Notes under the pieces: generated by a model
Databases searched by the model: none
Seen by the model: only the letters and a program-made list of their open reading frames with translations
Told to the model about the DNA's origin: nothing
NCBI GenBank assembly: GCA_946549155.1
Contig: CAMNQN010000131.1
Coordinates: 1 to 9,559 of the forward strand
Source: an uncultured Lachnospiraceae bacterium
GTDB taxonomy: Bacteria > Bacillota > Clostridia > Lachnospirales > Lachnospiraceae
Direction of reading: 5' to 3'
Length of the DNA stretch: 9,559 nt
Position numbers and translations under genes: made by a program
In this document: positions 1 through 6,795 of the stretch, in pieces
How positions within the stretch are numbered: position 1 is the first letter of the stretch
Layout of the letters: every line of letters starts with the position of its first letter

Positions 1-487
1 GTTTGCCGGTACACTGAAAGAAAACCTGGCGGATCAGGCCGGTAAATGGGGCTGCATGGCGCTTCCGTCTGTGGAAGAGGGCGGCATCAATCAGGCAAAC
101 TCCGGCGGTTCCACCGTTATGGTGTATGCGGATACGAAATATCCGGAGCTCTGCAAGGGATTTATTGAGTGGTTCCTTCTTTCCGAGGAAGGCAGCAGGA
201 TCAACATGGAAGTATCCACCCTGTTTAATTCCTATATGCCGGCTTATGGCATTGACTGCTATACGGCGGAGGATGAGTATTTCGGAATGTCTCCGGCAGC
301 CCTGGCGGCAGAGCTTTGCGCTCAAATTCCGGATCTTCCGTTCCCGGCTTACTTTACGGATATCGGACAGATTTTCCAGTCTGATGCGATTGGTCCCGTG
401 TTTGTAGGCGGCGGGGATGTGGATACCGTTCTGACGGCAGCTACAGAAAAGGCACAGACTCAGTTAGAATTTCTCAGAGGGGAATGA
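1..487 (+). CDS. ABC sugar transporter solute-binding protein, C-terminal part (5' end outside window)
   Basis: The frame is open from the first bases of the window (codons in phase with position 2), so this is the last ~160 codons of a longer gene. ATG 58 is an internal methionine. The protein would be the extracellular sugar-binding component of a CUT1 ABC importer. The visible part has the typical C-lobe pattern: a W-G-C-M-A-L-P strand, a Gly-rich G-G-S-T-V segment, and a helix (GFIEWFLLSEEG) like those in extracellular solute-binding proteins of the SBP_bac_1/8 type. It aligns with the C-terminus of the complete binding protein at 4629-5891 through SYMP-Y, a Tyr/Phe-Gly pair (EYFG) and YFTDI, so the two are paralogues. 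Its stop overlaps the ATG of the following permease (ATGA at 484-487), indicating translational coupling. The signal peptide cannot be examined. Family assignment is secure; the ligand is unknown. Confidence 0.88.
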   Translation, partial: FAGTLKENLADQAGKWGCMALPSVEEGGINQANSGGSTVMVYADTKYPELCKGFIEWFLLSEEGSRINMEVSTLFNSYMPAYGIDCYTAEDEYFGMSPAALAAELCAQIPDLPFPAYFTDIGQIFQSDAIGPVFVGGGDVDTVLTAATEKAQTQLEFLRGE

Positions 488-1362
488 GAACAGGCATGAG
501 CTATAAACGAAAAATGAAACTGGCACCCTGGTGCTTTATAGGGCCGTTTCTTATCGTATTTCTTCTGTTTACGGTTTATCCGGTGTTTTATTCCGTGGCA
601 CTGAGCTTCGGAACCTATAAGGCAGGAAGCGTGAAGTTTTTCGGATTGAGAAATTATCGCTATCTTCTGTCGGATAAAACTTTTCTGCAGTCCATCCTGA
701 ATACATTCAAAATCGGGATCATCCAGGTGCCCCTCATGATTATATTGGCGCTTGTGTTTGCCTGCCTGCTGAATTCCAAGCTGGTAAAGGGAAAAGGATT
801 TTTCCGGATGGCCATCTTTATTCCGGTGCTGATCGATGCAGTGAGCTATTCGGTTATTTTTTCCCTGCTGTTTAATGACCAGGGCTTTATCAACAATATG
901 ATTTCCAGGCTGGGGTTTACCCCAGCCTCCTGGTATACAAATCCATGGCTGGCCACGATGATGATTGTTATTGCACAGACCTGGAAATGGACCGGATACA
1001 ATACGATTATCATTCTGTCGGGACTGCAGAATATTCCTTCGGAGCTGTATGAGGCGGCGGCAATCGATGGAGCGGGCCGGATACAGCAGTTTTTTTCCAT
1101 CACCATTCCGTTGCTGAAAAATATGATCCTGATGGTTATGGTGACTTCCGTAAACGGCGCGGTTCAGATGTTTACGGAGCCAAATATCATCACTCACGGA
1201 GGGCCCACCGGAAGCACCACCACGGTGATGAAGTACCTCTACGATATGGGCTTCAAGAACTTTAATTTCGGAATCGCCTGTGCGGGTTCCTATGTGATAG
1301 TGCTGATTGTGGTGGTTTTGACACTGATTCAACTGAGGGCAGGGAAGGAGGATGCTGCATGA
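484..1362 (+). CDS. Sugar ABC transporter permease, MalF/UgpA-like (CUT1), first cassette
   Basis: Integral membrane subunit of a CUT1 sugar importer, 292 aa if started at ATG 484. The binding-protein-dependent transport inner-membrane domain is present. Hydrophobic segments lie near residues 17-42, 76-96, 107-130, 157-180, 208-226 and 264-284, giving about six helices. The cytoplasmic EAA loop that docks the ATPase is clear at E190 (EAAAIDGAG, then ITIPL). A conserved TEPNIITHGGP block lies at ~231-241. The start is ambiguous. ATG 484 overlaps the previous stop but sits 1 nt after the AGAGGGG at 476-482. ATG 496 (MSYKRK) is 13 nt from the same motif. Reinitiation by coupling could use either. 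It is closely similar over its length to the permease at 5926-6795 (shared NYRYLL, FSLLFN, ELYEAA, IDGAGRI). The substrate is not predictable. Confidence 0.93.
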   Translation: MRTGMSYKRKMKLAPWCFIGPFLIVFLLFTVYPVFYSVALSFGTYKAGSVKFFGLRNYRYLLSDKTFLQSILNTFKIGIIQVPLMIILALVFACLLNSKLVKGKGFFRMAIFIPVLIDAVSYSVIFSLLFNDQGFINNMISRLGFTPASWYTNPWLATMMIVIAQTWKWTGYNTIIILSGLQNIPSELYEAAAIDGAGRIQQFFSITIPLLKNMILMVMVTSVNGAVQMFTEPNIITHGGPTGSTTTVMKYLYDMGFKNFNFGIACAGSYVIVLIVVVLTLIQLRAGKEDAA

Positions 1363-2186
1363 AGAAGAGCAGGCTGGCGGCGGCAGTATCTTACGCGGTT
1401 CTGTTTGTGTGCGTGATCTGCGCTCTGTTTCCCTATCTCTGGACATTTTTGGCGGCGACTCATACGAATGCCCAGGTATTCCATTTCGATTATACGTTCC
1501 GGCTGGGAACTAATCTGATCCAGAATTATCATGATCTTCTGGAGGAGCTTCCTATTTGGAATAATTTGTTCAGTTCCCTGTTTGTCGCCACGGTATATAC
1601 TGTTCTTGTACTGCTGCTGGATTCCATGGCAGGCTATGGATTTGCGCAGTACCGGTTTCCGGGCAGAAATATTCTGTTCGTGATTATCTTGGCGGCCATG
1701 ATGATTCCGGCGCAGGTGCTGATGGTGCCTTTGTACATTCAGTTTTCCAAGATGGCTCTGACGGATACCTATGCAGGCATTATCCTGTCGGGATTGCCGG
1801 GAGCTTTCGGTGTTTTCCTGATGCGTCAGTCTATGCTGTCTTTTCCCAGGGAACTGATCGAAGCAGCCCGTATCGACGGGTCGGGGGAAGCAAAGACCTT
1901 TTTCACCATTGTGATTCCCAATATGAAGCCGGCATTGACTTCCCTTGCCATTCTTTCTTTTGTGAATCAGTGGGGAAATTATTATGTACCGTTGGTTCTT
2001 TTAAACACAAAAGAAAAATATACCATTCCTGTGGCCATATCTTTGCTGGCGCAGCCGAATTTTGATATTAATTACGGAGCGCTGATGCTGGGGGCCTGTA
2101 TGGCAGTCTTGCCCATCATGGTTTTCTTCCTGATTTTCCAGAGGAATTTCATTGAAGGCATGATGGTGGGAGCGGTAAAAGGATAA
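1359..2186 (+). CDS. Sugar ABC transporter permease, MalG-like (CUT1), first cassette
   Basis: Second membrane subunit of the first importer, 275 aa, usual for MalG-type permeases. ATG 1359 overlaps the stop of the upstream permease (ATGA) and has AAGGAGG at 1345-1351 with a 7-nt spacer, so the start is firm. Hydrophobic segments lie near residues 8-33, 70-93, 104-128, 138-155, 191-212 and 239-262. The EAA loop begins at E168 (EAARIDGSG), followed by FFTIVIPNMKP. The C-terminus ends with the usual Q-x-N-F-I-E-G-M-x-x-G-A-x-K-G signature of this subfamily. The partner is the MalF-like protein just upstream. No ATPase gene follows; CUT1 systems of Bacillota often share one ATPase (MsmK type) encoded elsewhere. 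It is paralogous to the protein at 6792-7631. Confidence 0.94.
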   Translation: MKKSRLAAAVSYAVLFVCVICALFPYLWTFLAATHTNAQVFHFDYTFRLGTNLIQNYHDLLEELPIWNNLFSSLFVATVYTVLVLLLDSMAGYGFAQYRFPGRNILFVIILAAMMIPAQVLMVPLYIQFSKMALTDTYAGIILSGLPGAFGVFLMRQSMLSFPRELIEAARIDGSGEAKTFFTIVIPNMKPALTSLAILSFVNQWGNYYVPLVLLNTKEKYTIPVAISLLAQPNFDINYGALMLGACMAVLPIMVFFLIFQRNFIEGMMVGAVKG

Positions 2187-2194
2187 TTGAAGAT

Positions 2195-2199
2195 GGAGG
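2195..2199 (+). promoter_or_regulatory. Ribosome binding site that decides a GTG start
   Basis: A GGAGG box lies 8 nt upstream of GTG 2208. It sits inside the in-frame extension that starts at TTG 2187 or ATG 2193, arguing for the GTG. The competing ATG 2193 has only AAAAGGA (2177-2183) about 9 nt upstream, which is weaker. Confidence 0.6.
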
Positions 2200-2207
2200 T
2201 AAGGACA

Positions 2208-3089
2208 GTGAAAGACAGATTTCCCAGGACAGAGGTGGAGGGATTGTCTCTGTCCCGTATGATTATCGGGACGAATTGGCTTGCAGGGTGGAGTCATACC
2301 AGCCCGGCGGCAGACCGCATGATTCAGAAAACCCATGCCGGCTGTGAGAGCATGATCCCTATGCTGGAGACCTTTCAGGGGGTTGGAGTCGATACGATCA
2401 TGGCGCCCTTTTCCCAGCTTCCGGTTATTTGCCAGGCGTTGGAGCGGGTACAGGAGAAGAGCGGAAAAGAATTTATTATGATCGATACGCCTATCATTAA
2501 TGTAGAGGACAGCAGGGAGGCAAGAAGGGAAGCGGAGGCCCTCATCCGAAAGGGGAAGGCCCTGGGCGCGAAAATTTGCCTGATTCATCATTCCAGTGCG
2601 GAGCAGTTAGTGAATAAGGGCAGGCAGACCATAGAGCGTCTGGATGATTATACGTCAATGATTCGGGATGCGGGGATGATTCCGGGATTGTCGGCCCACA
2701 TGCCGGAGCTGATTGTGTACAGTGATAAAAATGGATATGATGTGCAGACCTATATTCAGATTTACAACTGCATGGGATTTATGATGCAGGTGGAGATCGA
2801 AACGGTGAATCAGATCATTCATGATGCGAAAAAGCCGGTGATGACCATCAAGTCTATGGCAGCGGGACGGTGCACTCCCTTTGTGGGGCTTAATTTTTCT
2901 TGGGCCACGATTCGTGACTGCGACATGGTGACAGTGGGATGCTTTAACGAGGAGGAAGCCAGGGAGGATATCGAGATTTCCATGGCGGCTCTGGAGGGCA
3001 GAAGAGTAAGACTGGAGAAGAGAAGCAGTCCGAATCAGAAGCAGGATGCTTTTGGAGGAGAGAAAAAGAATGAGACTGGGGATAAATGA
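2208..3089 (+). CDS. Uncharacterised aldo-keto-reductase-like TIM-barrel protein
   Basis: I do not recognise this as a named family; 293 aa from GTG 2208. The overall flow resembles an aldo-keto reductase barrel: an N-terminal IIGTNW strand (19-24), a GVDTI strand (60-64), LIHHSS (125-130), a helix and strand ending in IPGLSAHMPE (158-167), a YNCMGF segment (186-191), KPVMTIKSMAAG (209-220) and a C-terminal MVTVGCFNEEEA segment (240-251). The AKR Asp-Tyr-Lys-His tetrad is not recognisable: D62-T63 occurs, but no catalytic Tyr or Lys follows, and only H127/H128 could match the His. A different chemistry or no redox role is therefore possible. The start was chosen because GGAGG (2195-2199) lies 8 nt before GTG 2208. 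TTG 2187 and ATG 2193 are in-frame alternatives, but ATG 2193 overlaps that ribosome binding site. The polar tail (268-293) is probably disordered. It overlaps the next gene by 20 nt, so it belongs to the enzyme trio. Confidence 0.8.
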   Translation: MKDRFPRTEVEGLSLSRMIIGTNWLAGWSHTSPAADRMIQKTHAGCESMIPMLETFQGVGVDTIMAPFSQLPVICQALERVQEKSGKEFIMIDTPIINVEDSREARREAEALIRKGKALGAKICLIHHSSAEQLVNKGRQTIERLDDYTSMIRDAGMIPGLSAHMPELIVYSDKNGYDVQTYIQIYNCMGFMMQVEIETVNQIIHDAKKPVMTIKSMAAGRCTPFVGLNFSWATIRDCDMVTVGCFNEEEAREDIEISMAALEGRRVRLEKRSSPNQKQDAFGGEKKNETGDK

Positions 3090-3891
3090 TCATTTGGGAC
3101 ACCAGAATCCAGAGGAATGGATCAGTCTGATTCAGAAATACCGGCTGCGGGCAGCGGTGGCGCCAATGACAAAGGATGAGCCGGAAGAAGTGCGAAGAGA
3201 GTATCTGCGGCTGGCCCGGGAAAACGATATTGTTATCGGTGAAGTGGGAATCTGGCGCAATGTGGTGGACCGGGACGAGAAACGCAGGAAAGCGAATATA
3301 GAGTATGCCAAGGAACAGCTGGCCTTTGCGGAGGAGATTGGCGCCTGCTGCTGCGTAAATACAGGGGGCAGTGCCGGGGAAATCTGGGATGGATATTATC
3401 CGGAAAATTATTCAGCGGAGATATATACCTGCATTGTGGATACCGTCAGAGAGATTATCGATGCGGTGAAGCCAAAACGCACCTATTTCACGCTGGAGCC
3501 TATGTACTGGATGCATCCGGACAGCCCGGAGGATTACTTGAAAATGCTGCAGGATATTGACCGTGACCGCTTTGCGGTTCATATGGATTACGCCAATATG
3601 ATCACCAGCTTTGAAAAGTATCATCATTGCGGGGCTTTTTTGGACAGGTGCTTCGGATTGCTGGGACCTTATATCAAAAGCGTTCACGCGAAGGATGTGA
3701 TTCTGAAGCCGATCCCTCCGGTATGTATTAATGAGACGCTGCCGGGGACGGGACACATTGATTTTCGGCAGGTATTCGCTCTGGTCAATAAGCTGGATCA
3801 GGATCTTCCGGTATTCGTGGAGCATTTGCCGGACAGGAAGGCCTATGAAAGCGCGATTGCGTATCTGCAGAAGGTGTGGGACGGAAAATGA
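3070..3891 (+). CDS. Sugar isomerase/epimerase, xylose isomerase-like TIM barrel (IolE/Hyi/tagatose-epimerase type)
   Basis: Predicted cytoplasmic metal-dependent isomerase, epimerase or dehydratase acting on a (keto)sugar or related polyol, 273 aa, typical of the AP endonuclease-2/xylose isomerase-like superfamily. The expected four metal ligands are in order: E143 (TLEPM), D173 (HMDYANM), H206 (SVHAKDV) and E251 (VFVEHL). The strand GACCCVNTGG (91-100) is also typical. A run of three cysteines at 93-95 is unusual but is probably not catalytic. The start chosen is ATG 3070, with GGAGGAG at 3054-3060 and a 9-nt spacer. An upstream in-frame ATG 3046 would place the ribosome binding site inside the gene. 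The gene overlaps the previous one by 20 nt and the next by 4 nt. Family members include D-tagatose 3-epimerase, hydroxypyruvate isomerase, inosose dehydratase and 3-keto-sugar epimerases. Which reaction applies here is unknown. Confidence 0.88.
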   Translation: MRLGINDHLGHQNPEEWISLIQKYRLRAAVAPMTKDEPEEVRREYLRLARENDIVIGEVGIWRNVVDRDEKRRKANIEYAKEQLAFAEEIGACCCVNTGGSAGEIWDGYYPENYSAEIYTCIVDTVREIIDAVKPKRTYFTLEPMYWMHPDSPEDYLKMLQDIDRDRFAVHMDYANMITSFEKYHHCGAFLDRCFGLLGPYIKSVHAKDVILKPIPPVCINETLPGTGHIDFRQVFALVNKLDQDLPVFVEHLPDRKAYESAIAYLQKVWDGK

Positions 3892-4586
3892 TAGACGCCC
3901 ATGTACATATCGGCCCGGAGGGCTCGGAGCTATCCGCCAGGCAGCTGATGGAGAGGATGGAACAAAACGGAATAGAAAAGGCGCTGGTGTTCCCCTTTCT
4001 GGGCGGATCCTTTACCAATGACGCGGTGGAAAGCGCCATGGAGCAGTATCCGGACAAAATAATGGGTATCTGTGCGGTCAATCCTTTTGATGAAGATGCT
4101 CCGGCAAAACTGGAGCGTTGTTTTAAGAAGGGATTCCGCGGACTGAAGCTGCATCCATTTTTACACGGCCTGAACCTGAGCAGCCATTTGAATGATGGGT
4201 TATTTGAACTTGTCCAGGAATATAAAGGAATTGTGATTGCCCACGGCACGGCGGATTTGTACAACTGCCCGTTGGAGTTTGACCGTATGGCGAGACGTTT
4301 TCCCAAAGTGCCGCTGATTATGGCTCACAGCGGATATTTCTGGGAGTGGGAACAGGCGGTGGAGCTGGCGGCGGAAAACCCCAATCTTTTTTTAGAAACC
4401 TCCCGCGTACCGGAATACGAGACAGGGAAAATCCTGGAGGGAGCCGGGCCCGGGAAGGTAATCTGGGGCTCTGACAGTCCCTATTGCGGGCTGGAACAGG
4501 AAATCAGCAAGATGAGGAGGGTGTTGAAGCAGGGGGAAGAAGAGGCAGTATTGGGAGGAACAATAGAACGGCTTTTATCGATTTAA
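3888..4586 (+). CDS. Amidohydrolase family 2 protein (possible lactonase or metal-dependent hydrolase)
   Basis: Metal-dependent TIM-barrel hydrolase of the amidohydrolase-2 family, 232 aa, shorter than the common ~280-300 aa. The start MIDAHVHIG carries the HxH metal pair (H5, H7). Further expected sites are K87 and H89 (GLKLHP), H119 (IAHGT), H147 (MAHSGYF) and the active-site Asp D196 in IWGSDSPY. ATG 3888 overlaps the upstream stop (ATGA 3888-3891). An in-frame GTG at 3876 would add only four residues, and a weak AAGGTG at 3871-3876 precedes the ATG by 11 nt, so coupled translation is likely. Characterised relatives hydrolyse sugar lactones or decarboxylate/hydrolyse aromatic acids. A lactonase or similar step in sugar-acid metabolism fits the neighbouring epimerase, but this is inference. 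The catalytic set looks complete, so an active enzyme is expected. Confidence 0.85.
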   Translation: MIDAHVHIGPEGSELSARQLMERMEQNGIEKALVFPFLGGSFTNDAVESAMEQYPDKIMGICAVNPFDEDAPAKLERCFKKGFRGLKLHPFLHGLNLSSHLNDGLFELVQEYKGIVIAHGTADLYNCPLEFDRMARRFPKVPLIMAHSGYFWEWEQAVELAAENPNLFLETSRVPEYETGKILEGAGPGKVIWGSDSPYCGLEQEISKMRRVLKQGEEEAVLGGTIERLLSI

Positions 4587-4614
4587 AAAGTGGATTATGG
4601 CTTTATTATTATAC

Positions 4615-4622
4615 AAGGAGGT
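4615..4622 (+). promoter_or_regulatory. Near-perfect ribosome binding site of the second binding protein
   Basis: AAGGAGGT at 4615-4622 lies 6 nt before ATG 4629. It is the strongest Shine-Dalgarno in the window and sits in the 42-nt gap after the amidohydrolase. It fixes the start against an in-frame GTG at 4590, and suggests the binding protein is made in excess of the coupled membrane subunits. No convincing promoter or terminator is visible in this gap. Confidence 0.75.
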
Positions 4623-4628
4623 CTTTTT

Positions 4629-5891
4629 ATGAAGAAAAAAAGTTTGGCAGCATTGATAACAGTATCTATGACGGCAGCGCTTTGCACTGCCAGCTTTGCG
4701 GAGGAGGCGGAGGCCACCATTCATGTGCTGGCTTACGGCACAACAGCAAATAATATCCAGGAAACGGCGGATATTTACAATGGCCTGGAGGAAAGAAAGG
4801 GTACGGTCGTGGTGGATATCGGAGATGGTTCCTACACTTCGCTGCTGCCTTCCCTGGCTTCCGGAGAGGGAATCCCGGATGTGTTTGAGATTCAGTCCCG
4901 GGATGTGGGCTCTTTCTATACCACCTATGGTACAGAGATGTTTGTCAGCCTGGATTCTATCCTGAAAGGGGAAGAGGAGAATTTTGTGGAAGGAATGATT
5001 AAGCCGGCTTTGGCGGAGGATGGTTCCTATTATGCGATCCCCTGGAACAGCGGCCCCTGTGTCCTGTATTACCAGCCGGCGGTCCTGGAGGAATGCGGCA
5101 TTGATGTGTCTACGCTGACCACCTGGGATGCTTATATCGAAGCGGGAAAAACTGTAAAAGAGAAAACAGGAAAATATTTTGCCGCATTTAATACCAATGG
5201 CACCGGATGCGACGAGATGATGATGTGGTTTAATCAGCTGGCGGGCAGCTATTACAGTGAGGATGGTTCCGTGCAGTTAAATACACCGCAGATGCACCAG
5301 ACGCTGGAATTAATGAAGGAGATGTACGATGCAGGGATTGTCTGTGATCTTCCCAATGCCTGGGATGACCGGATTCAGGCTATGAGCAGCGGCAGCATCG
5401 CGGCACTTCCCTACGCGTCCTGGTATACAGCTACCATGGAGGAGTCCTGCGCAGACCAATCCGGACAGTGGGCGGTTACGCTTCTTCCCGCCTTCGAGGA
5501 GGAAGGCAATGTAAATTCTATCCTGGGCGGAGGTTATCTGATGATTTCCGCTTCCTGTGAAGAACAGGAGCTGGCTCTGGATTTTCTCCGCTATTCCATG
5601 ATGACGGCGAAGGGAAATGAAATTAACCTGAAATATGGAGATTTCCCCTCCTACATGCCCTGTTATACGGAAAGCTATTTTGACGAGGCCAGCGAGTATT
5701 TTGGAGGCCAGGAGGTAAACAAATTCTTTACAGAGGTGGCAAATGGCCCGGTGACGGATTACGGTCCTTATTTTACGGATATTCAGCCGCATCTGATGGA
5801 GATCGTAGGTGAAATTGTATCGGGAGCTGATATGGACGAGACTCTGGATGCCCATACGGAAGCGGTAAACGCTATTATTGCAACAAAATAG
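4629..5891 (+). CDS. ABC sugar transporter solute-binding protein, second cassette
   Basis: Extracellular ligand-binding component of a CUT1 importer, 420 aa, usual for the family. The N-terminus is a signal peptide: MKKK, hydrophobic core at about 6-19, and a likely signal peptidase I site after SFA at residue 24. C19 is preceded by A-A-L, not a good lipobox, so lipid anchoring is doubtful. Family landmarks are IPDVFEI (82-88), YYAIPWNSGP (134-143) followed by LYYQP, WDAYIEAG (166-173), the repeated W-x-D or W-Y region (245-266), and GGGYLMIS (300-307). The C-terminal SYMPCY (341-346) and YFTDI (381-385) match the partial binding protein at the left edge, so the two are paralogues. The mature protein is acidic. 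ATG 4629 has a near-perfect AAGGAGGT 6 nt upstream. The permeases follow 34 nt later. The ligand is probably a glycoside or oligosaccharide, given the GH1 at the operon end (inference). Confidence 0.95.
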   Translation: MKKKSLAALITVSMTAALCTASFAEEAEATIHVLAYGTTANNIQETADIYNGLEERKGTVVVDIGDGSYTSLLPSLASGEGIPDVFEIQSRDVGSFYTTYGTEMFVSLDSILKGEEENFVEGMIKPALAEDGSYYAIPWNSGPCVLYYQPAVLEECGIDVSTLTTWDAYIEAGKTVKEKTGKYFAAFNTNGTGCDEMMMWFNQLAGSYYSEDGSVQLNTPQMHQTLELMKEMYDAGIVCDLPNAWDDRIQAMSSGSIAALPYASWYTATMEESCADQSGQWAVTLLPAFEEEGNVNSILGGGYLMISASCEEQELALDFLRYSMMTAKGNEINLKYGDFPSYMPCYTESYFDEASEYFGGQEVNKFFTEVANGPVTDYGPYFTDIQPHLMEIVGEIVSGADMDETLDAHTEAVNAIIATK

Positions 5892-5925
5892 TAGAGTAAA
5901 GTAATAGGAAATGGAGTGGAGAAAA

Positions 5926-6795
5926 ATGAAGAAATCCTTCTGGAAGAAAGCGACGCCTTACCTTTTTTTGCTTCCGTTTTTGCTCCTGTTTTTTGTCTTT
6001 ATGATTTACCCTATGTTTTACTCCTTTGCCATTAGCTTTATGAAGTACAAGGCAGGAAATTTTTCCGCGGTGGGGCTTTCCAATTACCGGTATCTGCTGG
6101 GTGATCCGCTGTTTAAGCAGTGCATTTTTAATACGGTGGTGATTCTGGTTTTTCAGGTCCCTGTTATGATTGGGCTGGCTTTGATTCTGGCCTGCATCCT
6201 GAACGGGAAAGAGCTGAGGGGCAAAGCGTTTTTCCGGTTGTGCATTTTTCTCCCGATTTTAATCGATACGGTGAGTTATTCGATTGAGTTTTCGCTGCTC
6301 TTTAACAATAAGGAAACCGGATTGGTGAATACTTTTCTGAGTATGATCGGAATCGGCGCTCTGCCCTGGATGAATGACGGAACGCTGGCAAAGGCCATTA
6401 TTGTGATTGCGGTGACATGGCGCTGGGTGGGATATAATATGATTATCCTGCTCAGCGGGCTTCAGGCGATCCCTAAGGAGCTGTATGAGGCGGCCAGCAT
6501 AGACGGTGCGGGGAGAATAAAAAAGTTCTTTTATATCACCATACCGGGAGTATGGCCGGTGCTGATCTTTGCAGTGATTCTGGCAGTGAACGGGACTCTG
6601 CAGCTTTTTACGGAGCCCTATCTGATTACAAATGGAGGACCGCTGAATAAAACGATGACGATTGTACAGTATCTGTACAATATGGGATTCAAGAAATTCA
6701 ATTATGGCGTGGCTTCGGCGGGGGCTTATCTGTTGGCAGTGGCTATTGGGATGCTCACCTGGATGCAGCTTAGGGTTTCGAGGAGGGATACATGA
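5926..6795 (+). CDS. Sugar ABC transporter permease, MalF/UgpA-like (CUT1), second cassette
   Basis: Membrane subunit of the second importer, 289 aa from ATG 5926. Hydrophobic segments lie near residues 11-38, 67-92, 103-126, 155-178, 206-224 and 262-281. The ATPase-docking EAA loop starts at E188 (EAASIDGAG, then FFYITIPG), and the TEPYLITNGGP block is at ~229-239. ATG 5926 is preferred because GGAGTGGAG (5913-5921) lies immediately upstream. ATG 5911 is in frame, but its own AGGAA is only about 3 nt away. The protein is a close paralogue of the permease at 484-1362, with shared blocks throughout (NYRYLL, QVP-MI, VSYS, GLQ-IP-ELYEAA, MGFK-FN-G). It should pair with the MalG-like protein next to it. 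Confidence 0.94.
   Translation: MKKSFWKKATPYLFLLPFLLLFFVFMIYPMFYSFAISFMKYKAGNFSAVGLSNYRYLLGDPLFKQCIFNTVVILVFQVPVMIGLALILACILNGKELRGKAFFRLCIFLPILIDTVSYSIEFSLLFNNKETGLVNTFLSMIGIGALPWMNDGTLAKAIIVIAVTWRWVGYNMIILLSGLQAIPKELYEAASIDGAGRIKKFFYITIPGVWPVLIFAVILAVNGTLQLFTEPYLITNGGPLNKTMTIVQYLYNMGFKKFNYGVASAGAYLLAVAIGMLTWMQLRVSRRDT

Noticed and set aside
460..1446. Long minus-strand open frame opposite the first permease
   Set aside because: It lies antisense to a clear membrane permease, lacks hydrophobic segments or known motifs, is unusually rich in His, Gln and Arg, and has no ribosome binding site pattern; it is a mirror of the permease codons.
2001..2591. Minus-strand open frame spanning the permease and AKR-like gene junction
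   Set aside because: It has no recognisable domain, crosses two well-supported genes on the other strand, and has a composition typical of antisense shadows.
3843..3858. Catabolite-repression (cre-like) site
   Set aside because: A partial match (TGAAAGCG) occurs within coding sequence, the second half does not fit the consensus, and it is far from any promoter.
3070..3891. Subunit of a C-glycoside deglycosylation enzyme (DfgA-like)
   Set aside because: The alpha subunits of those enzymes belong to the same barrel superfamily, but the small beta-subunit gene that should accompany it is absent in this window, so the generic isomerase/epimerase call is safer.
4587..4628. Internal promoter or attenuator before the second binding protein
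   Set aside because: The 42-nt gap is AT-rich with TATTAT-like strings, but no -35 at proper spacing and only a weak A/T hairpin; it is better read as a leader with a strong ribosome binding site.
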